In this document: positions 8,212 to 16,117 of the stretch, piece by piece
How positions within the stretch are numbered: the first letter of the stretch is position 1
How the letters are laid out: every line of letters begins with the position of its first letter
NCBI GenBank assembly: GCA_044225825.1
Contig: JBGAIB010000001.1
Span: 806,001-870,000 of the forward strand
Origin: Bog-950 sp044225825
GTDB taxonomy: Bacteria > Bacteroidota > Bacteroidia > Chitinophagales > LD1
Length of the DNA: 64,000 bases
Direction: 5' to 3'
Made by a program: the position numbers and the translations under genes
Notes under the pieces: generated by a model
The model's input: only the letters and a program-made list of their open reading frames with translations
Databases searched by the model: none
Told to the model about the DNA's origin: nothing

Positions 8212-9651
8212 TTACGAAATGCTCATCTGAATTTTCTTTTGGATGTCGGCCACTGCTTCGCGGAACTCCTGATCGGTATCAATCAGGTTTTGTACCGCCT
8301 GGCAAGAGTGGATTACGGTAGAGTGATCGCGGCCACCAAAGTGCTTGCCGATAACTTTCAGCGAGTTCTTGGTGTAGTTCTTAGCCAGGAACATGGAAAG
8401 CTGACGGGCCTGCACGATCATACGTTTGCGGGTTTTCTCGCGCAGCATATCTACGTTCACGTTAAAGTAATCGCAAACCGTTTTCTGGATATAATCAATT
8501 GAAACTTCGCGGCTAATGCTCTTCACAAAGTTCTTGATGATCTTCTTAGCCAGGTCCAGGTCTACTTCTTTCTTATTTAAAGAAGCCTGTGCCAGTAAAG
8601 AGATGAGGGCGGCTTCCAGTTCGCGGATGTTGGTGTTGATGTTGTAGGCAACAAACTCCACTACTTCGCGTGGTAACTCAATACCGTCGGCATACATCTT
8701 CTTTTCGAGGATTGCGATACGCGTTTCGAAATCAGGCACCTGTAAATCGGCACTTAAACCCCATTTAAAGCGGCTTAATAAACGCTCTTCCATTCCTTCC
8801 AGATCGCGTGGTGCACGGTCGGAGGTCAACACCAACTGCTTACCGTTTTGGTGCAGGTGGTTAAAGATATGGAAGAAGATATCCTGTGTCTTCTCTTTAT
8901 TACCAAAGAACTGGATATCGTCCACAATCAGCACATCTATTAACTGATAGAAGTGTACGAAGTCGTTTACCGAGTTATTCTTAACTGCATCGAAAAACTG
9001 GTTGGTGAACTTTTCGCTCGATACGTAAAGAACGGTTTTGTTAGGGAAGTTCTGCTTCACCTCGTTACCGATGGCCTGGGCCAGGTGGGTTTTACCCAAA
9101 CCTACGCCGCCATATACCACCAGCGGGTTAAATGCAGTGCCACCGGGCTTTTGCGCAACAGCATAACCTGCGCTGCGTGCTAAACGGTTGCAATCGCCTT
9201 CTACAAACGAATCGAAGTTGTAGTTAGCATTCAGTTGAGAATCAATGTTGATTTTCTTAAGACCCGGAATAATGAACGGGTTCTTAATTTGATTGCCGGT
9301 TAAGAAATAAGGGAAACCAATCTCGGGATTGTTGCTGTTTCCTGAATTGTAATTTGGATAATCCACTGTGGATGGCGAGCCGCCATTCGATGAGTTTTCC
9401 ACTACTATACGGTATTCCAGTCTGGCGTTGTTGCCCAACTCGCGCTTAATCGTTTTGCGCAACAACGAAACGTAATGCTCTTCGAGCCACTCGTAAAAAA
9501 ACTGGCTTGGCACCTGAATAGTAAGAACGGTTCCATTCAATTCCACAGGTCTTATCGGTTCGAACCACGTCTTGAAACTCTGTGCACTTACGTTATCTTT
9601 TATGATCTCCAGACAGTTGTTCCAAACCGTGCTTGCCGATTTTTCCTTCAT
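8212..9651 (-). CDS. dnaA: Chromosomal replication initiator DnaA
   Basis: DnaA binds DnaA boxes at the origin and opens the duplex. From the ATG at 9651 it is 479 residues, normal for the family. The open frame continues 33 codons upstream, but that extension is basic and unrelated to DnaA, while the sequence after this ATG (MKEKSASTVWNN) matches the normal N-terminus. Visible features are domain I (1-80), a variable linker rich in Asn, Gly and Ser, Walker A GGVGLGKTH, Walker B LIVDDIQF, and the C-terminal DnaA signature GGRDHSTVIHSC in domain IV. dnaN and recF are not next to it. The 120 bases beyond its 5' end are extremely AT-rich. Confidence 0.97.
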   Translation of the reverse strand: MKEKSASTVWNNCLEIIKDNVSAQSFKTWFEPIRPVELNGTVLTIQVPSQFFYEWLEEHYVSLLRKTIKRELGNNARLEYRIVVENSSNGGSPSTVDYPNYNSGNSNNPEIGFPYFLTGNQIKNPFIIPGLKKINIDSQLNANYNFDSFVEGDCNRLARSAGYAVAQKPGGTAFNPLVVYGGVGLGKTHLAQAIGNEVKQNFPNKTVLYVSSEKFTNQFFDAVKNNSVNDFVHFYQLIDVLIVDDIQFFGNKEKTQDIFFHIFNHLHQNGKQLVLTSDRAPRDLEGMEERLLSRFKWGLSADLQVPDFETRIAILEKKMYADGIELPREVVEFVAYNINTNIRELEAALISLLAQASLNKKEVDLDLAKKIIKNFVKSISREVSIDYIQKTVCDYFNVNVDMLREKTRKRMIVQARQLSMFLAKNYTKNSLKVIGKHFGGRDHSTVIHSCQAVQNLIDTDQEFREAVADIQKKIQMSIS

Positions 9652-9726
9652 GCTCACTAGTAGGTTTTTAAGGGTTAGGTAAAACTTTTTTGCGTGTCGT
9701 TGGCGACGTGAAAATGAACAAATGCG

Positions 9727-9838
9727 GGGGAAAAAAAAATTTTTTTCCACTTGATTTTCTCAAAAATTGTTTTCAGTAAATTTTTCCAAAAAATAGTTTA
9801 GGTGTAATTCTTTTTTTTAAAAAAAAATAGTAGAACAC
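9727..9838. other. Extremely AT-rich segment upstream of dnaA
   Basis: About 110 bases made almost only of A and T runs lie between dnaA and the metallophosphatase gene. On the minus strand a CGCATTTG (9726-9719) resembles a TAnnTTTG -7 box and could drive dnaA. No exact DnaA box is present; the closest, TTTTTCCAC, differs at two positions. It may be promoter DNA or an unwinding element. Confidence 0.4.
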
Positions 9839-9840
9839 AT

Positions 9841-10764
9841 TTAAATTTTGGAGATCAATTGCGGCGCGCCGGGTATCAAAATTCCTTTCTTTTTCTTCTC
9901 AAAATAAAAATCCAAACGGCCTAAATAAATGCCTGCCCATTCTACCTGATTCACCAGAACCTTTGCCCCGTCAGCGTTTCGGAACTCTTCAGGTTTTTCA
10001 AAATACGTATGCGTATGCCCGCCTAATATTAAATCGATGTTGCGTGTGCTTTCCGCCAACACCACATCGCTCACTTTTTTATCGGTGTATTTGTAACCCA
10101 AATGCGATAAACATATGACCAAATCACACCCATAATCATGTTTTAAAAGGTCCGCAGTTTTTTGCGCATTTGTAACCGGGTCGTTATATTTTACTTCGCC
10201 GTACAAATCGGTAGGCACAAGTCCTTCTAATTCAACACCAACACCAAAAACGCCCACTTTTATATCCTTCTTATCAAACACTTTATACGGAGCAATTTTG
10301 CCCTCCATAGGTGTATTGGTAAAGGTGTAGTTACAGTTAAGAAACGGGAACGCTGCCAACGGTAATTGTTTCACAAATCCTTCCAATCCGGCATCAAAAT
10401 CATGATTGCCGAGCGTAGACGCATCATACTTCATTTCGCTCATCAACTTAAACTCCAGCTCGCCCAGGTATTTATTAAAATACGGCGTGCCCTGCCATAT
10501 ATCACCACTATCCAGCAGCAATACGTTGTCTTCCTGCTTACGCAACTGCTCAATTAGCAGCGCACGCTGGGCAAACCCGCCTAATCCCTGGTATTTACCG
10601 CCATCCATCGGGAAAGGCTCAATACGGCTGTGCTGGTCATTAGTGTGCAATATGGTTAGTTTGCGCACATCGCCGTTTTTTGCCAGCGCTTCCAACGGAA
10701 AGCCACCGGCAGCCAACAAGGCTCCTGCCGTTGCTGTTTTACGTATAAAGTCTCTTCTTTTCAT
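9841..10764 (-). CDS. Metallophosphatase half of a split UshA-like 5'-nucleotidase, Tat-exported
   Basis: The 307-residue protein starts with a twin-arginine signal (KRRDFIRK followed by a hydrophobic stretch ending near ALAK) and carries the calcineurin-like metallophosphatase motifs of 5'-nucleotidases: HTNDQHS, DSGDIWQG, LGNHDFD, and GGHTHTYF. The substrate-recognition C-terminal domain found in one-chain UshA enzymes is absent here but is encoded by the gene that ends 6 bases upstream. The pair would hydrolyse nucleotides or nucleotide sugars in the periplasm. The three genes from the mutase to this one are tightly spaced and probably form one operon. Confidence 0.9.
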   Translation of the reverse strand: MKRRDFIRKTATAGALLAAGGFPLEALAKNGDVRKLTILHTNDQHSRIEPFPMDGGKYQGLGGFAQRALLIEQLRKQEDNVLLLDSGDIWQGTPYFNKYLGELEFKLMSEMKYDASTLGNHDFDAGLEGFVKQLPLAAFPFLNCNYTFTNTPMEGKIAPYKVFDKKDIKVGVFGVGVELEGLVPTDLYGEVKYNDPVTNAQKTADLLKHDYGCDLVICLSHLGYKYTDKKVSDVVLAESTRNIDLILGGHTHTYFEKPEEFRNADGAKVLVNQVEWAGIYLGRLDFYFEKKKKGILIPGAPQLISKI

Positions 10765-10770
10765 GGCCGG

Positions 10771-11532
10771 TTAGTTTACTACCTGTATGCGTCCATCCAA
10801 TAAACTGCGGATGTGTTCTCCGCGGCTATTCATGTCTTTAACTCCTTCAATCAAAACTTCGCGTAATATTTTTTTCAAATCCGTGTAGGGCCGCCCCTTA
10901 AGCATGGTGCAGTTATCGCCGCCACCCGCCAGGTAGTCCGAAACCACCACAGTATACGTACGGTTAATATCCAGTGGCATTCGCTGTATTTGAATGTCGG
11001 TAGCCCTACCGTCTTTTATTTTGTACCGGGCACCGCTGATATGCCAGCCGCCTTTGCCGGCCATGTGGTTAAACAACGAATCTACCGTTGTGCCGGGCAA
11101 CTGCATAATTACAATGCGGTTATCAAAAGGCATCAGTTCAATCATTTTGCCCAGCGTTACCGGCCCCTTTGCCAAACTCGGCAAACGGATACCTCCATGG
11201 TTTAAAAAGGTAAAGTCAATGGGTTTGCCGTAATACTCGCGGGCCTTCTTTAAAATCAGGTCGCACATAAAATTCCCGAGGTCGCTTTCAGGCTGGCTTT
11301 TGGTAAGAATGGTATCGGCATAACCGAGGGCCACATTCATTTCCTTATCCAGCGAATCTTTGTAGGGCTGTATGATGGCCTGTAACCGCTCATCAACGGG
11401 CGCAGTGCCTTGTATCTTCTTTTCTTCAAACTGATATTGTGCGGGGGCAAGATGCCTGTTGCAGGCCGTTATGCCAATCGCATACAGTAACAGCCCGGCG
11501 ATAAACCACCGGCTTTCTAATTTCCATTTCAT
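10771..11532 (-). CDS. 5'-nucleotidase C-terminal domain lipoprotein
   Basis: A 253-residue protein with a lipoprotein signal (hydrophobic helix, then ITAC at about 21-24), followed by a 5'-nucleotidase C-terminal domain: SDLGNFMCDLI, NHGGIR, PFDNRIVIMQLPG, and YLAGGGDNC. In UshA-type enzymes this domain binds the nucleotide base. It lacks all metallophosphatase motifs, which are in the next gene. It begins 11 bases after the mutase stop. The domain split over two adjacent genes is known in Bacteroidota. Confidence 0.88.
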   Translation of the reverse strand: MKWKLESRWFIAGLLLYAIGITACNRHLAPAQYQFEEKKIQGTAPVDERLQAIIQPYKDSLDKEMNVALGYADTILTKSQPESDLGNFMCDLILKKAREYYGKPIDFTFLNHGGIRLPSLAKGPVTLGKMIELMPFDNRIVIMQLPGTTVDSLFNHMAGKGGWHISGARYKIKDGRATDIQIQRMPLDINRTYTVVVSDYLAGGGDNCTMLKGRPYTDLKKILREVLIEGVKDMNSRGEHIRSLLDGRIQVVN

Positions 11533-11543
11533 GTGTCCAGTTC

Positions 11544-13091
11544 TTACTTAAACTCTCCGTAAATGCTGCGTAGCGCATCCGAAATTTCGCCTAAGGTAGC
11601 ATAATTCTCCACGGCGTCAATTACCGGATACATGAGGTTTGTATCCTCCCGGGCGGCGGTCTTTATCTGCTGTAAACAAGCCTGCACCGCCTCGTTATTT
11701 CGGCGGGCTCTCAACGATTTCAATTTCTCGCTCTGCACCTTGCGGATGGAGTCGTCAATGCGCAGAATATCGGTTTTGGCTTCCTGCTTTTCAGTAAACT
11801 GGTTAACGCCCACTATAATCTTCTCCTTGTTCTCGATAGCCGTTTGATACTTGTACGAAGCGTTGGCGATTTCCTGCTGCATATAGCCTTGTTCAATAGC
11901 CGCCACACTTCCGCCAAGTTCGTCAATGCGCTGTATGTATTTCCAGGCGGCTTCTTCTACCTGATTGGTCAGCGTTTCCACAAAATCGGAACCAGCCAAT
12001 GGGTCTACACTATCAGTAACCCCGCTTTCGAAACCGATAATCTGTTGCGTACGCAGGGCAACTTTAGCCGCTTCCTCGGTAGGCAGCGATAAGGCTTCGT
12101 CGTAACCATTGGTATGCAGCGATTGCGTACCCCCTAATACAGCCGCCAAGGCCTGCAATGTTACACGGGCAATATTGTTTTTAGGTTGCTGCGCCGTTAA
12201 TGTGGAGCCCCCTGTTTGGGTATGAAAACGCAGCATTTGTGCGCGCGCATCAGTAGCGCCTAACTCCTTTGCAATTTTAGCCCACATACGGCGGGCAGCA
12301 CGGAATTTGGCAATCTCTTCAAAGAAATTGTTGTGCGCATTAAAGAAGAACGACAAGCGCTGCCCGAACTGGTTAATGTCCAGTCCTTTTTTAATTGCCG
12401 CCTCACAGTAGGCTTTGCCATTTGCCAGTGTAAAGGCAACTTCCTGTACTGCGGTGGAACCGGCCTCGCGGATGTGATAACCCGAAATGGAAATGGTATT
12501 CCACTTGGGCACTTCCTTATTACAGTATTCAAAAATATCCGTAATAATTTTCATGGATGGCTTTGGCGGATAGATATAGGTGCCGCGCGCTGCATATTCT
12601 TTCAGTATATCGTTCTGTACCGTGCCGGAGATCTTCTTTAAATCAGCACCCTGCCTTTTAGCCAACGCTACATACAAGGCAAGCAGGATAAATGCAGTGG
12701 AGTTGATCGTCATAGAAGTAGACACTTCTTCCAGGTTAATACCTTTAAACAACACTTCCATATCCTCCAGCGAATCGATCGCCACACCCACCTTACCAAC
12801 TTCGCCTTCGGCTAAGTCGTGGTCGGAATCATAACCAATTTGTGTAGGCAAATCAAAAGCCACACTCAAACCCATTACCCCCTGCGAAAGCAGGTAATGG
12901 TAACGTTTATTGCTTTCCTCGGCAGTAGAAAATCCCGCATACTGCCGCATGGTCCATAACTTGCTGCGATACATTTCGGCATGTACACCACGGGTAAACG
13001 GAAACTGCCCGGGCTCTTCCCAAATGCGTTCGTTCAGCTTATAAATGCGTTCAATCTCAATTCCTGAATCGGTGGTAAATTTCTTGCTCAT
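11544..13091 (-). CDS. Acyl-CoA mutase large subunit (methylmalonyl-CoA mutase family)
   Basis: The 515-residue chain covers the substrate-binding barrel of B12-dependent acyl-CoA mutases: RQYAGFSTAEESN near 50-62, AFDLPTQIGYDSD, TIQNDILKEY-type segment (here TVQNDILKEYAARGTYIYPP), SISGYHIREAG, and SLHTNGYDEALSLPT. Full methylmalonyl-CoA mutase chains exceed 700 residues because a cobalamin-binding domain follows; this chain stops before it, as in two-subunit isobutyryl-CoA mutase-type enzymes. The small B12-binding subunit is not in the window. The product interconverts branched and linear acyl-CoA or methylmalonyl- and succinyl-CoA; which one cannot be fixed here. Confidence 0.9.
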   Translation of the reverse strand: MSKKFTTDSGIEIERIYKLNERIWEEPGQFPFTRGVHAEMYRSKLWTMRQYAGFSTAEESNKRYHYLLSQGVMGLSVAFDLPTQIGYDSDHDLAEGEVGKVGVAIDSLEDMEVLFKGINLEEVSTSMTINSTAFILLALYVALAKRQGADLKKISGTVQNDILKEYAARGTYIYPPKPSMKIITDIFEYCNKEVPKWNTISISGYHIREAGSTAVQEVAFTLANGKAYCEAAIKKGLDINQFGQRLSFFFNAHNNFFEEIAKFRAARRMWAKIAKELGATDARAQMLRFHTQTGGSTLTAQQPKNNIARVTLQALAAVLGGTQSLHTNGYDEALSLPTEEAAKVALRTQQIIGFESGVTDSVDPLAGSDFVETLTNQVEEAAWKYIQRIDELGGSVAAIEQGYMQQEIANASYKYQTAIENKEKIIVGVNQFTEKQEAKTDILRIDDSIRKVQSEKLKSLRARRNNEAVQACLQQIKTAAREDTNLMYPVIDAVENYATLGEISDALRSIYGEFK

Positions 13092-13155
13092 GGTTGGCTA
13101 TGCGCTGCGAAGTAAATAAAATGCGCGCGAACGTAAACCGGCAGCAGCAACCGGC

Positions 13156-13689
13156 TTAAAACAACTGCTGCACTTCCGCCTTCAAAAAATCAAGCGCCTG
13201 TTCGGTAGGCAGTTGCGCATTGGCATTCGAAATACCATTCAGCAAGGTGGCGATAAACTGGCCTGCCGATGCCTCGGGTGGCATTTGATTGCCAATCAGG
13301 TTAATGGTTTTCAGTATCTCTTCTTTGCTGGTAACAATCAAATTCCAGGTGTGCGGGCTCACATAAATCTGCTGCGACAGGTTGTGCTCATATTCCTCGC
13401 GTACATTGCGTACCATGGCATATTGTAATTCGTTGGCCAGCATATCAGGGGTACGCACCCGTGTGATAACACTTGCCGGGTTTATCCGTTCCAGAAAGAG
13501 CGCCAGGCGTTCGTAGGCCTGCAGGCGCAGCATAACCACTTCTTTATCCCGCTGCAGTTTCAGGTCAATGGCCTTTTCGGCAGCTTCCTTGTGCATGTAT
13601 TTGGTAAGCAGGTAATACGCCGTAAAAAACACAATTAGTGCAGGCAGGGTATATTTCAGTACTTCAATAAGGTCGTGTAGTATCTCCAT
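13156..13689 (-). CDS. Conserved membrane-anchored protein of unknown function
   Basis: Not assigned to a named family. The 177 residues start with one membrane helix (about 10-28, YTLPALIVFFTAYYLL) followed by a charged, probably helical cytoplasmic domain (KEAAEKAIDLKLQRDKEVVMLRLQAYERL). There is no signal-peptide cleavage site. It ends 64 bases before the mutase start on the same strand and could be in the same transcript. Confidence 0.8.
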   Translation of the reverse strand: MEILHDLIEVLKYTLPALIVFFTAYYLLTKYMHKEAAEKAIDLKLQRDKEVVMLRLQAYERLALFLERINPASVITRVRTPDMLANELQYAMVRNVREEYEHNLSQQIYVSPHTWNLIVTSKEEILKTINLIGNQMPPEASAGQFIATLLNGISNANAQLPTEQALDFLKAEVQQLF

Positions 13690-13800
13690 GTAGCCGGGTT
13701 TATGCTATAACGAATTTCAGGTTAAAAATAGTGCGTTAAAATAACAGGATTGCCGAAATAGCACAGCACGGACTTGCAGAAGCCACTTCCGTGCGGGTAG

Positions 13801-14340
13801 TTAATACTTTTCTTCCTCAATTTTGGTCTTCAGCTTTTCCAGAAAAAGCTGTTTGGCCGTATCCTTCTTGCTCTTGGCCAGGTTAATGGAAATACCCAGC
13901 AGGGCCAGGTATTTGTTTTTGTAGGGCCGGCCATCTACTATCATGTTCATGGCGGCAATCAATTCCTTCTCCAATACATAATAGCGGCCTTTGGCTAAAT
14001 AAAGCTGGTCTATAAATCCATCAAAGTCATCTTCTACAAACCGCTTTATCAAATCGGTATAGTTGTTCTCCACTTTTGCCAGTTGGTTTTGGCGGATGGA
14101 ACTTAATGCGTCTAAATACTTTTTGTCCTTGGTAGCCACATAATGGCTGCCAATGCTATCCAGCAGGGTTTGTTTGCAATCTACCGTATCGGTAAAAATA
14201 CGGGCCGCATTCAGGCGTATAAAGTCCAGGCGCTTATCAACGCTATCCATTAAAAAGCAGGGGTGGTAAGTAACCTTGCCGGTTTGCGCAACCAGCCCCA
14301 GACTTAACAGCATTAAAACAAAAACGGGCAATTTCTTCAT
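13801..14340 (-). CDS. Small secreted protein, unknown function
   Basis: A 179-residue protein with a clear signal peptide (KKLPVFVLMLLSLGLVAQ). The mature part is helical and charged, without recognisable motif; a single Cys pair (about 28 and 56) may form a disulfide. A terminator between this gene and the upstream DUF4476 gene suggests separate transcription. Confidence 0.75.
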   Translation of the reverse strand: MKKLPVFVLMLLSLGLVAQTGKVTYHPCFLMDSVDKRLDFIRLNAARIFTDTVDCKQTLLDSIGSHYVATKDKKYLDALSSIRQNQLAKVENNYTDLIKRFVEDDFDGFIDQLYLAKGRYYVLEKELIAAMNMIVDGRPYKNKYLALLGISINLAKSKKDTAKQLFLEKLKTKIEEEKY

Positions 14341-14360
14341 GGCACCTAAAGAGATAAAAA

Positions 14361-14380
14361 AAGGCTGCCGTAGCAGCCTT
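14361..14380 (-). terminator. Rho-independent terminator of the DUF4476 gene
   Basis: An 8-bp stem AAGGCTGC / GCAGCCTT with a CGTA loop is followed on the minus strand by a run of T (14360-14354). It lies 11 bases beyond the DUF4476 stop codon. Confidence 0.85.
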
Positions 14381-14391
14381 TCGGTTTGTTG

Positions 14392-15366
14392 TTAGCGGCG
14401 GCTTTGAACATAATCGTTCAAATCGTCGGAGCTTGAACTAAAGCTGAATACGTTATTAATATTAAAGTAGTTGTTTGGCTCAGTGCAGAAGTCGTAAGCA
14501 TATTTGGCAAAGTCAAGCTTGCTTTCTTCAAAACCAAACACCTTGCATATCTGTACAATCTGCGCTGTATTTAAGCAGTTACCGCTGGCAACCTGTTTAG
14601 CGGTTTTCAGTTTACCATCTTCAAACGATTGGTTTTTGATAGTGTTCAGTGCATTGCTGAAGTTACCGCTGCTCATGGGATACGCATTTACGCAACCAAC
14701 AGGCACCGGTGCAGGAGCCGGGGTTTGATCAACTACTACAGTACCACCGGTAGTGGTAGATGTGGTAGTAGTGCGGGTAGTGCTAGTAGTGGTGCTGCCG
14801 CTGATCAACGGATCGGTAACACTAATACCAACGTTTATACCGCCCACATTCATATTAACGCCTTCGGTTACACCGCCGGTAGTAGTAGTGGTAGTGGTTG
14901 TTTGGGTTACCGTGCCGGCAGGGGCTGTAGTTACCACGGTAGTAGCTGCAGGCGCAGGTTGGCCGTAGTGCATTACATATACATTGCTTGGGGCAACAAA
15001 ACCCTGGCGAACCGGTACCGCCGAAAAATAATTCATGGTCATTTTACCATTATTCTTATTCTTCTTGATCTTGTAGGTAACGTCCATTTTTATACCGTTA
15101 CCATCGGTTAACTGTAAGAAGTTTTTGCTGATTTCGCCCAGGCTCTGGTCTTCGAAAATCACCTTGGCATTGTAGTAATCCTGTGTAAGGTCTTCAACGC
15201 GTAGGTTGGTTTGGGCAGCTGTGTTTTGTTTTTCGCCGTTTAGTATCAGAAAGAACTTGTCACCATCTTCCGAAAAGATGGTTAAGTGAGCTACAGGCAC
15301 GGGCTGAGCCTGTATTACAAAACTGATTAAGAGTAAAGCGAACGGAAGTACTAATTTCTTTTTCAT
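14392..15366 (-). CDS. Secreted DUF4476-domain protein with Thr-rich linker
   Basis: The start chosen is ATG 15366 because it opens a signal peptide (MKKKLVLPFALLLISFVIQA); an upstream ATG at 15438 would put 24 unrelated residues before it. The mature protein has an N-terminal beta-rich part (about 25-120), a low-complexity linker of Thr, Val and Gly runs (about 140-215), and a C-terminal DUF4476 domain (about 230-324) with SSGNFSNALNTIKNQSFEDGK and a conserved Cys pair. DUF4476 is of unknown function and is often surface- or envelope-linked in Bacteroidota. Terminator follows. Confidence 0.82.
   Translation of the reverse strand: MKKKLVLPFALLLISFVIQAQPVPVAHLTIFSEDGDKFFLILNGEKQNTAAQTNLRVEDLTQDYYNAKVIFEDQSLGEISKNFLQLTDGNGIKMDVTYKIKKNKNNGKMTMNYFSAVPVRQGFVAPSNVYVMHYGQPAPAATTVVTTAPAGTVTQTTTTTTTTGGVTEGVNMNVGGINVGISVTDPLISGSTTTSTTRTTTTSTTTGGTVVVDQTPAPAPVPVGCVNAYPMSSGNFSNALNTIKNQSFEDGKLKTAKQVASGNCLNTAQIVQICKVFGFEESKLDFAKYAYDFCTEPNNYFNINNVFSFSSSSDDLNDYVQSRR
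14741..14960. repeat. Low-complexity Thr/Val codon tract
   Basis: Degenerate GTAGTNGTR triplet runs inside the DUF4476 gene encode Thr-rich stretches (one is eight Thr in a row). Such tracts can change length by strand slippage; the frame is intact here. Confidence 0.7.
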
Positions 15367-15471
15367 GATTAAAATGGGTTTGATAACAGGTTTTCCAATA
15401 CCTGTGCCAAAAATCAGAGAAAATAACGGTTTTACCAATTTTAAGAATTAAGTACCCTATTAGCCCTTATC

Positions 15472-15993
15472 CTACTTATATAATTCAGCAACCGTAGCCG
15501 TATGATGGCCATTATGATAGATGGTAAAATACAATAACTCGCGGGCGGTAAGTTTACCCAGCAACGGGTGGGCTATCCGGTAGGTATCCAGTTGTTCCTC
15601 AGTCCATTTCTCCCCCACGGCATCGGCCAGTTTAAAAGCCCCTTCGCGTAGCGAATGAAGCAAACGCTCCTTTTTATAATCGGTTTTTTTTGGCACGTAA
15701 ACACCGCTGGCCTTACCCCCGGCCTTTAAGGTATTGGTATACATGGTCACTATTTCCTCGTAACTGCGCGACCCGGTTTTTGATTTGCCATATAACAATG
15801 CTGGCAGCAGCTTAGGCAGGGTATAACCCATAATGGTCATTTTAGTAGAAGTAACCAGATGCGCCAGGTTTTCGGCAGCGGTCCATTTGTTCCCCTTCGA
15901 CACATTAAAGTTTTCGGGCTTTACGGCCTCACCGGTTTTAATCAACTCGGCAAAGGAGGTGTTCAGCTTTTTTAGTAGTTCCTGCTTATTCAT
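15472..15993 (-). CDS. DinB-family protein
   Basis: A 173-residue four-helix protein of the DinB/YfiT-like superfamily. It has a helical N-terminus with WTAAENLAHLVTS (first His, about 46) and the C-terminal HNGHH segment (about 160-164), the usual positions of the metal-binding histidines. Members are metal-dependent hydrolases or thiol transferases (for example acting with bacillithiol), but most are uncharacterised. No partner gene is visible. It is flanked by gaps on both sides and probably transcribed alone. Confidence 0.8.
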   Translation of the reverse strand: MNKQELLKKLNTSFAELIKTGEAVKPENFNVSKGNKWTAAENLAHLVTSTKMTIMGYTLPKLLPALLYGKSKTGSRSYEEIVTMYTNTLKAGGKASGVYVPKKTDYKKERLLHSLREGAFKLADAVGEKWTEEQLDTYRIAHPLLGKLTARELLYFTIYHNGHHTATVAELYK

Positions 15994-16117
15994 ACGCTTA
16001 AAATTAGAAATAGATAGTACACAAAAAACGCAAAGAGGTTAAGATTATCGGTTTATGTCCTCCCCCGCCATATCTTCTCCGGTTTCCTATCTTCCTTTCT
16101 TAGCGTCTTCGTGTTAG
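15994..16117. repeat. Short gap with Bacteroidota word-type intergenic repeats
   Basis: The 124 bases contain two degenerate copies of a CTTTGCGT-like word: AAAAACGCAAAGAG at 16025-16038 and CTTAGCGTCTTCGTG at 16097-16111, in opposite orientations. Similar words recur at 34.8 and 35.17 kb. No gene is seen. Confidence 0.45.

Noticed and set aside
9652..9750. N-terminal extension of dnaA to 9750
   Set aside because: The extra 33 residues are basic, contain AT-rich run translations (Lys, Phe) and do not match DnaA domain I, which begins at 9651.
13766..13794. Inverted repeat GCACGGA / TCCGTGC as terminator
   Set aside because: The 15-base loop and lack of a T run on either strand do not fit a terminator; significance unclear.
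14629..15111. 160-codon open frame antisense to the DUF4476 gene
   Set aside because: It is produced by the low-complexity Thr tract read on the other strand, giving Ser/Gly runs.
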